From the NCBI GenBank assembly GCA_044375105.1, contig JBILNK010000080.1, positions 1-18,118 on the forward strand: a stretch of 18,118 bases of DNA, read 5' to 3'. The stretch's first letter is position 1; every line of letters starts with the position of its first letter. Made by a program: the position numbers and the translations under genes. Below the pieces are notes generated by a model, which saw nothing but the letters and a program-made list of their open reading frames with translations, was not told the DNA's origin and did not search any database. Below, piece by piece: positions 13,605 through 18,118 of the stretch. Origin of the DNA: JBIKLM01 sp044375105 (GTDB lineage: Bacteria > Planctomycetota > UBA1135 > GCA-002686595).

Positions 13605-14228
13605 AGCCGCACACCAGTCGTCCTCCCTCGCGATGAATAGTGCCCGGGCAATCGCAACTTCCCCGGGTAAGGTCGGTCTACTGGGCATGATACGCCGACC
13701 CCGGTGCAACGACGGCGGAAGCGGGCAGCACTTCGTCAAGCGCGGGCTCTCGAGGCGTCCCGACTTCGAGTCGCGCGCGGACCAGCGGGCCTTCCTGATC
13801 TTTTTTGTGCGGGAGGTGTGGCGTGGGCGCCACACGGTGCATGCTTTTTGCCTGAGGAGCACGGATTATCATTTTCTGTTGGAGAATCCGTTGGGCGAGC
13901 TATCCAACGCCATGCGGGTGATCGAGAACCCCCAATTGCAGCATTTACGCGGCGCTTAATGAGCGCCTGTTGCGCGGCACCAGTCGTCAGGCACGGCACC
14001 GGTCATCGGCACCGGTCACAGGTCCCGCTCGGCCGCGCCCGGCCCTGGCGGGCAATCCACGACCCACGACCGCTTGGTCAGCAGCTCCACGGCCTTCGCG
14101 AATCGCGTGAGCGGCATCGTAAAGCAAGCCATGCAGGCCACCCTTGGCAGAGAGTCGGCGGTGCGCCGGGGGTGAGCGAAATGCCCCGGTACCAGTCGTT
14201 GCAGGGAAGAACGACTGGTGTGCGGCAC
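13604..14228 (+). mobile_element. Internally deleted RAYT element copy
   Basis: The left end aligns gap-free with the intact element from the terminus (17 of 18 terminal bases match, 13604-13621) through the leader. The transposase start is at 13687, and similarity continues to about codon 93. The middle of the gene is then missing, and a degenerate GGCACCGGTCA-rich junction (about 13980-14019) joins it to right-end copy R2 ending at 14228. It is probably non-autonomous. Confidence 0.8.
13687..13959 (+). pseudogene. Truncated transposase remnant with destroyed HUH motif
   Basis: The translation MIRRPRCNDGGSGQHFVKRG... matches the intact RAYT residues 1-81 with many substitutions. The HUH block reads 'STDYHFLLE' where the intact gene has 'TTHFHLLLE', so the first histidine is lost. 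After 'RVIEN' about 13 extra bases shift the frame, and TAA follows at 13957-13959. In a different frame the bases after the insertion still resemble the intact gene (YAALNERLLRG versus YSRRFNRLRRR). The tyrosine region is deleted. It is inactive. Confidence 0.85.
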
Positions 14229-14231
14229 CGG
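14020..14231 (+). repeat. Right-end repeat copy R2 with perfect hairpin
   Basis: This is a diverged copy of the 3' end of the transposase gene and terminus. The hairpin ACCAGTCGTT/AACGACTGGT (14191-14219) pairs perfectly over 10 bp, and the terminal inverted repeat unit is at 14211-14228. The coding part is disrupted by a small insertion near 14041-14065 relative to R1. Confidence 0.88.
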
Positions 14232-14240
14232 TCCGGTCGG

Positions 14241-14460
14241 TCGGCCGCGCCCGGCCCTGGCGGGCAATCCACGCCCCACGGCCGCTTGGTCAGCAGCTCT
14301 AGGGCCTACGCGGATCTAGGGCCTACGCGGATCGCGTGAGCGGCATCGCCACGCAAGCCATGGAGGCCACCCTGGGCAGAGAGGCGGCGGTGCGCCGGGG
14401 GTGAGTGAAATGCCCCGGTACCGGTCGTTGCAGGAAAGAACGACTGGTGTGCGGCACCGG
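14241..14460 (+). mobile_element. Solo right-end copy R3 abutting the FG-GAP gene
   Basis: This is the third right end and is closest to R2 (they share GGCCCTGGCGGGCAATCCACG, absent from R1), so it arose by tandem duplication of about 220 bp. It carries an internal 17-bp tandem duplication CTAGGGCCTACGCGGAT (about 14300-14333). Its hairpin is at 14420-14448 and its terminal repeat unit at 14440-14457. The next bases, from 14461, are the stop codon of the FG-GAP gene on the other strand. Confidence 0.88.
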
Positions 14461-17163
14461 TCAGTGCAGCGCGAGCGGCACCGGGTTGCTGACCAGCGCC
14501 ACGTCGAAGCTGGGGCTCAGGGCCACGAAGGCGTGGTGCAGCAGCAGACCCGCCAGGGCCGGCGAGGACCCGGCGGGCAGGGTGATCAACGCGTCGGCGA
14601 AGCCCAGGTTGTCGAGGGTCCCGAAGGTCTCGGTGAAGGGCGGCTGGTTGGCCAGCTCGAGCGAGAGCAGCGTGTAGGCATCGAACTGCAGCGGAACCAA
14701 GGCCCCGCCGAAGGGGGTGCCCGGCGAGGTTCCCGACAGGGAGCCGGCGATCCCGTAGAGCGCTCCGGGGGGGCCGCGGAGCTCGAGGCGCTGGGCTCCG
14801 CCGGCGGCGGCCGAGAGCTCGAGCCCTTGGGCGACCAGCGCCGGGGGCACGCAGGCATCGAGCTGCCCGTCCTGGTCGATGTCCGCGCCCGGCTGGAGCA
14901 GGTCGCAGCCATCCGGAACGCCGTTGCCGTCGCAGTCCGGCAGGGTTCCCGAGGCGATCTCGAGGGCGTCGACGGTGCCGGACTGGTCGCAATCCCCGGC
15001 CAACAGGTTCTTGAACCAGGACAGGCGCTGGGAGAAGAAGTCGGCTGCGATCGGATCCAGGCCGCCGTCGGCATCTAGGTCTGCGACCGCCAAGCGAGTT
15101 GCGAAAAGGAAGCTGCTGTCGATGGGCGTGGGCGCAGCGAAGCTCGTGCCGCCCAGGCCCTTGGCCCAGCGCACTCCGGGCGAAGCCGCCAGCAGCAGGT
15201 CCGGCGTGCCGTCGGCATCGAGGTCGACGTGACGAGCCCCCCTGTAGGAGCCAGAGATCAGGGGCTTGGGCGGAACGAAGCTGCCGGCCTGGTTCTCGAG
15301 ATAGCGCACGCCGCCGGCGTCGGCCAGGAGCAGGTCTCGGTCCAGGTCGCCATCCAGGTCTTTGGCCTCGACGGTGCTGGACCCGATCACGGAGCCGGGC
15401 ACGAGCACCGGGGCTGCGAACCCTTGGGTGCCCAGGTTTTGGAGATAGGCGGGGATCTGGAAGTAGCCGAGCACGTACAGAATGTCGGGCAGGCTTGAAC
15501 CGGTCAGGTCCTCGACCTGGAGTTGTGACCCCCCTGTCGAGACGGCGATCTGCTCCAGCAGCGGGAAAACCCCGCCGCCCCGATTGATCAATTGGCCCAC
15601 CCGGGTCGGACCGAAGCTCAGCCCGGCGGTCTCATCGTAGGTGAAGCACAGATCGACTTCGCCGTCGCCGTCGAGATCGCCCGAGGCGACACCCCAGCCG
15701 ATCTTATTCGCTCCGGCCAGAGCCGATGGTGCCGAGAACTGCCCGGTCCCGTCGTTCCTGCGGTAGACAAGGCCGAAGGGACCAGCGAGGGCCAGATCTT
15801 GATCGCCATCCAGGTCGGCATCCAGCAGGGCGAATTCGCGCAGGATCCCAGGAGCCGATAGGAGCACCGCTGGCGGGGCGAAGCCGCCCAGCCCTTGGTT
15901 TCGATACCAGAGCAGGTCCGGCGATCCGTCTTCTAGGGCCAGCACATCCGCATCGCCGTCGGCGTCGATGTCGGCAGCCACGACCTGGCGGGACTGGTTG
16001 AGACCCAGGGTCAATTCGACGCGCAACCCAAAGCTTCCTCCGCCAAGGTTTTTGTGCCAGCCGATGCGGCCATCGTTCCAGGTGGCCGAGACGAGGTCGA
16101 GGATCCCGTCGGCATCCAGATCGGCGGTGCGCAGATCCACCAGCACGGCCATTTGGTCGGCCACGAGCACCGGAGTGGCGAAGGCCCCGGCGCCGTTGTT
16201 GGAGAGCCGTTGCAGCGCTGCGGAATTCGTCGACGGATTGAAGGTGCCGACCAGCAGGTCGAAGTCTCCATCGGTGTCCACGTCGGCAGCCCGCAGGACC
16301 TGCGCATTCAGCAGGCTGTTGGAGAGGACCTGCTTGGATTGGAAGGTCCCGGACTGGTTGCGATAGAGGGCCAGCGTACCGCCGAAAACGGAGGTCGCAG
16401 CCAGGTCGAGGTCCAGGTCTCCGTCGACGTCTGCAAGGGCTAGCCCGCGGCAGTCCTGGGAGGAGGCCTCGATGACCAGCGGCGCCGCGAATTGCCCTGC
16501 TCCGTTGTTCTTCAGCAAGAGCACGCGGGAGTTGCCGCCCACGATCGCGTCGGCGTCCCCGTCCCCGTCGACATCGCCGACCTCCAACACCAAGCTAAAG
16601 TCGTTGAGCGGCGGTTGTAAGGCGGCAGGCGCGAAGACCCCGGCCCCCAGGTTCCGGCAGAGCAGCATCGATCCTTCGAGCAACGTGATGAACAGCACAT
16701 CCAGGTCCCCGTCGCCATCGAGGTCCTCTAGCTCCACGTCATACGGGGTGCTGACATTCCCCACCAGCTGCTGGGCTGGGCCATAGACTCCTGCTCCCAG
16801 GTTGCGGAACCAGACGACCCGCTTGTCGAGGGAGTTGCCCGCCACGAGGTCGATGTCGCCGTCCCCGTCGAGATCACCCCCCTCCAGACACAGCCCTGCG
16901 AACGATTGGGGCCCGATGTTCAGCCGTTCCACCACCTGAGCCTGGCGGAAGCCCTGGGGCCCGCGGTTCTCGAACCATACGGTTCCGACTTGGCCGGAGC
17001 AGGCGAAGTCCTGGTCCCCGTCGCCATCCAGATCGCCGATGAAGCAGTCGTCGGCGTAGGAGCAGGGGAAGCTGAGCTGGCGCTCGTCGCTGAAGCCTTG
17101 GATGGCGAGGGCCGGCCCGGCCAGCAAGAGGGCGAACAACAGCGTGGGCAGGGGGCGATTCAT
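14461..17163 (-). CDS. Large secreted FG-GAP/VCBS-repeat protein with EF-hand-like segment and C-terminal domain
   Basis: This 900-residue protein has a signal peptide (1-20, MNRPLPTLLFALLLAGPALA). From about residue 43 to 715 there are some 14 repeats of ~45 residues, each with a calcium-loop-like D-x-DGDGD-x-D motif (for example DLDGDGDQD, DVDGDGDAD, DIDADGDAD) followed by 'WFRN.G.G.F..P' strands, typical of integrin-alpha-like FG-GAP/VCBS propellers. About 720-771 carries 'DCDQSGTVDALEIASGTLPD' and DCDGNGVPDGCD, an EF-hand/thrombospondin-type calcium segment. The last ~125 residues form a domain with 'SGTSPGTPFGGALVPLQFDA' and 'SPALAGLLLHHAFVA...SNPVPLAL'. It probably acts extracellularly or at the surface and binds calcium; the ligand is unknown. 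The start at 17163 is chosen for the signal peptide; in-frame sequence upstream is charged and less plausible. Confidence 0.9.
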   Translation of the reverse strand: MNRPLPTLLFALLLAGPALAIQGFSDERQLSFPCSYADDCFIGDLDGDGDQDFACSGQVGTVWFENRGPQGFRQAQVVERLNIGPQSFAGLCLEGGDLDGDGDIDLVAGNSLDKRVVWFRNLGAGVYGPAQQLVGNVSTPYDVELEDLDGDGDLDVLFITLLEGSMLLCRNLGAGVFAPAALQPPLNDFSLVLEVGDVDGDGDADAIVGGNSRVLLLKNNGAGQFAAPLVIEASSQDCRGLALADVDGDLDLDLAATSVFGGTLALYRNQSGTFQSKQVLSNSLLNAQVLRAADVDTDGDFDLLVGTFNPSTNSAALQRLSNNGAGAFATPVLVADQMAVLVDLRTADLDADGILDLVSATWNDGRIGWHKNLGGGSFGLRVELTLGLNQSRQVVAADIDADGDADVLALEDGSPDLLWYRNQGLGGFAPPAVLLSAPGILREFALLDADLDGDQDLALAGPFGLVYRRNDGTGQFSAPSALAGANKIGWGVASGDLDGDGEVDLCFTYDETAGLSFGPTRVGQLINRGGGVFPLLEQIAVSTGGSQLQVEDLTGSSLPDILYVLGYFQIPAYLQNLGTQGFAAPVLVPGSVIGSSTVEAKDLDGDLDRDLLLADAGGVRYLENQAGSFVPPKPLISGSYRGARHVDLDADGTPDLLLAASPGVRWAKGLGGTSFAAPTPIDSSFLFATRLAVADLDADGGLDPIAADFFSQRLSWFKNLLAGDCDQSGTVDALEIASGTLPDCDGNGVPDGCDLLQPGADIDQDGQLDACVPPALVAQGLELSAAAGGAQRLELRGPPGALYGIAGSLSGTSPGTPFGGALVPLQFDAYTLLSLELANQPPFTETFGTLDNLGFADALITLPAGSSPALAGLLLHHAFVALSPSFDVALVSNPVPLALH

Positions 17164-17650
17164 GGAGGGATGGAGGGATGGGAGGCCGATCCGAAAGGGC
17201 CGCTCGAGCCAGAGCAGCACTTTGCAAGGCTAGCCGCGATCGCGCCGCCCCGCTCGGACTCCCGGAGGCGAGGCCTGGGCGCGGGGAGGTGTTCGGCTGC
17301 GCAAGCGCCGGGAGCAACCCCGGGGACCGCTGCCGGGGAGGGTCGCCGGGCGGGCGCCCTGGTGCGCCGCCCGAGGCGGGTGAAGCGCCCCGTCGGCGTC
17401 GGCGAGCCCGCGGAGCCTCGGCTCGGCTGGAGCGACCCGCGCGGCGAAGAATTTCGCGCCCAGAAGCCCGTTGCCTGGCGAGTTGGCGCTTCCCTTGCCC
17501 GCCGCCCCGGCCGTCCCCCCGGGGCAGCGTGGCAACGCTGCGCTCGGCCGCCCCGGCGCGGGAGCGTGGGCCCGAAGCTGCACATCCGCCTGCAGACCAG
17601 GGAGGCTAGGCTGCGCGCGACGGCCGCTGGCCGGCTCCGCTTCCCTGCCC
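17164..17650. other. Divergent intergenic region
   Basis: These ~490 bases lie between the FG-GAP gene (leftward) and the symporter gene (rightward). Open frames are Arg/Pro/Ala-rich in all directions with no recognisable domain. An 8-bp tandem GGAGGGAT repeat sits just upstream of the FG-GAP start (17164-17179). It must contain both promoters, but no boxes can be assigned. Confidence 0.45.
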
Positions 17651-18118
17651 ATGCCCGCTGCTCTCGATCTGGCCGTGCTGGCCGCTTATCTGGGATCGGC
17701 CCTGTGGGTCGGGCGGGCGGCGGGGCGCGGGCGGGATCTCGAGGGATTCCTGTTCGGCGGGCGGCGGATGGCCTGGCCGCTGATCCTGGGCTCGATCGTG
17801 GCCACCGAGACCAGCACGGCCACGTTCCTGTCGGTGCCCGGGCTCAGCTTCCGCGAGGGCGGCTCTCTGTGGTTCCTGCAGTTGGCGCTCGGGTATTGCC
17901 TGGGGCGCCTGGTGGTGGCGCGCCTGTTCCTACCGGCCTATTTCGCCGGCCGCATCGAAAGCGCCTACGAGCTGCTCGGGCGGCGTTTCGGTGGCGGCAC
18001 GCGGCGGCTGGCGGCGGGCACCTTCCTCTTGACGCGCACGATCGGCGACGGGCTGCGGCTGTTCCTGACCGCGGCGGCCCTGGAGCGCTTCCTGGGGGTT
18101 TCTTTCGTCGCGGCGCTC
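17651..18118 (+). CDS. Sodium:solute symporter (SSS/SLC5 family), N-terminal part, cut by window edge
   Basis: The 156 codons from ATG 17651 run off the right edge. A first helix (LDLAVLAAYLGSALWVGRAA) is followed by 'DLEGFLFGGRRMAWPLILGS' and IVATETSTATFLSVPGLSF. This is the family's typical 'FFLGGR...W...G.S..AT..SA.TF.G.PG..Y' arrangement, covering the second helix and the unwound sodium-site region. Further helices at about 75-95 (WFLQLALGYCLGRLVVARLF) and 'YELLGRRFG' agree. It is an inner-membrane sodium-coupled uptake system. The substrate (sugar, sialic acid, amino acid and so on) cannot be told from this part. Nothing links it directly to the murQ operon 8 kb away. Confidence 0.92.
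   Translation, partial: MPAALDLAVLAAYLGSALWVGRAAGRGRDLEGFLFGGRRMAWPLILGSIVATETSTATFLSVPGLSFREGGSLWFLQLALGYCLGRLVVARLFLPAYFAGRIESAYELLGRRFGGGTRRLAAGTFLLTRTIGDGLRLFLTAAALERFLGVSFVAAL

Noticed and set aside
13474..13614. N-terminal extension of the small lipoprotein gene
   Set aside because: It is antisense to CCGGACGG simple repeats. The 13473 ATG has a ribosome-binding site and lipobox.
17178..17652. Possible small genes on either strand upstream of the symporter
   Set aside because: All frames are low-complexity and Arg/Pro-rich with no start-site signals or recognisable domains.

Overview
The window looks like part of a chromosome from a high-GC Planctomycetota-like bacterium. This is inferred from the very high GC content and from large secreted proteins of a kind common in that phylum: a 14-unit FG-GAP/VCBS protein with an EF-hand-like DxDxxGxxD tail, and a 7-blade propeller-like protein. 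Both end in a domain with a 'P-x-L-x-G...A' motif. No rRNA, tRNA or CRISPR array was seen.

Layout, left to right. (1) 1-540, minus: the N-terminal 180 residues of CysN, the GTPase subunit of ATP sulfurylase, cut by the window edge. (2) 541-1444: no intact gene, but the minus strand carries two hydrophobic stretches in one frame split by a single TAG, which look like a broken small membrane protein. (3) 1445-3480, minus: a DUF2959-type lipoprotein and a secreted right-handed beta-helix protein. (4) 3731-4075, minus: an orphan C-terminal domain, homologous to the end of the propeller protein at 11 kb and lacking a start or signal peptide. (5) 4191-7757: a divergent metabolic cluster. An Old Yellow Enzyme-like flavin oxidoreductase reads left. 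Two short-chain dehydrogenases (4-bp overlap) and a RidA-fold protein without the usual catalytic arginine read right. The divergent start codons are only 14 bp apart. (6) 7788-9613, minus: murQ followed by a BadF/NAGK-type kinase (probably MurK-like) with an ATGA overlap, a MurNAc salvage operon. A possible bidirectional terminator separates it from ridA. (7) 9614-9868: a divergent promoter region holding a perfect 36-bp palindrome. (8) 9869-11440, plus: the propeller-like secreted protein. (9) 11441-14460: a mobile-element island (below). (10) 14461-17163, minus: the FG-GAP protein. (11) 17651-end, plus: the start of an SSS-family sodium:solute symporter.

The most unusual part is the island at 11.44-14.46 kb. 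It contains one apparently intact REP-associated tyrosine transposase (RAYT/Y1, HUH class) bounded by a perfect 18-bp inverted repeat. Its right end carries a 10-bp-stem hairpin. Around it are at least three partial derivatives: an extra left end offset by exactly 160 bp, an internally deleted copy with a ruined HUH motif, and a further right end with an internal 17-bp tandem duplication. The hairpin stem is kept in all three right ends (one G.U pair in two copies, perfect pairing in the other), so the structure looks selected or recently mobile. A small lipoprotein gene lies between the intact and deleted copies, and the last right end stops exactly at the stop codon of the FG-GAP gene.

Most functional assignments come from motif recognition by eye. 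No database search was run.
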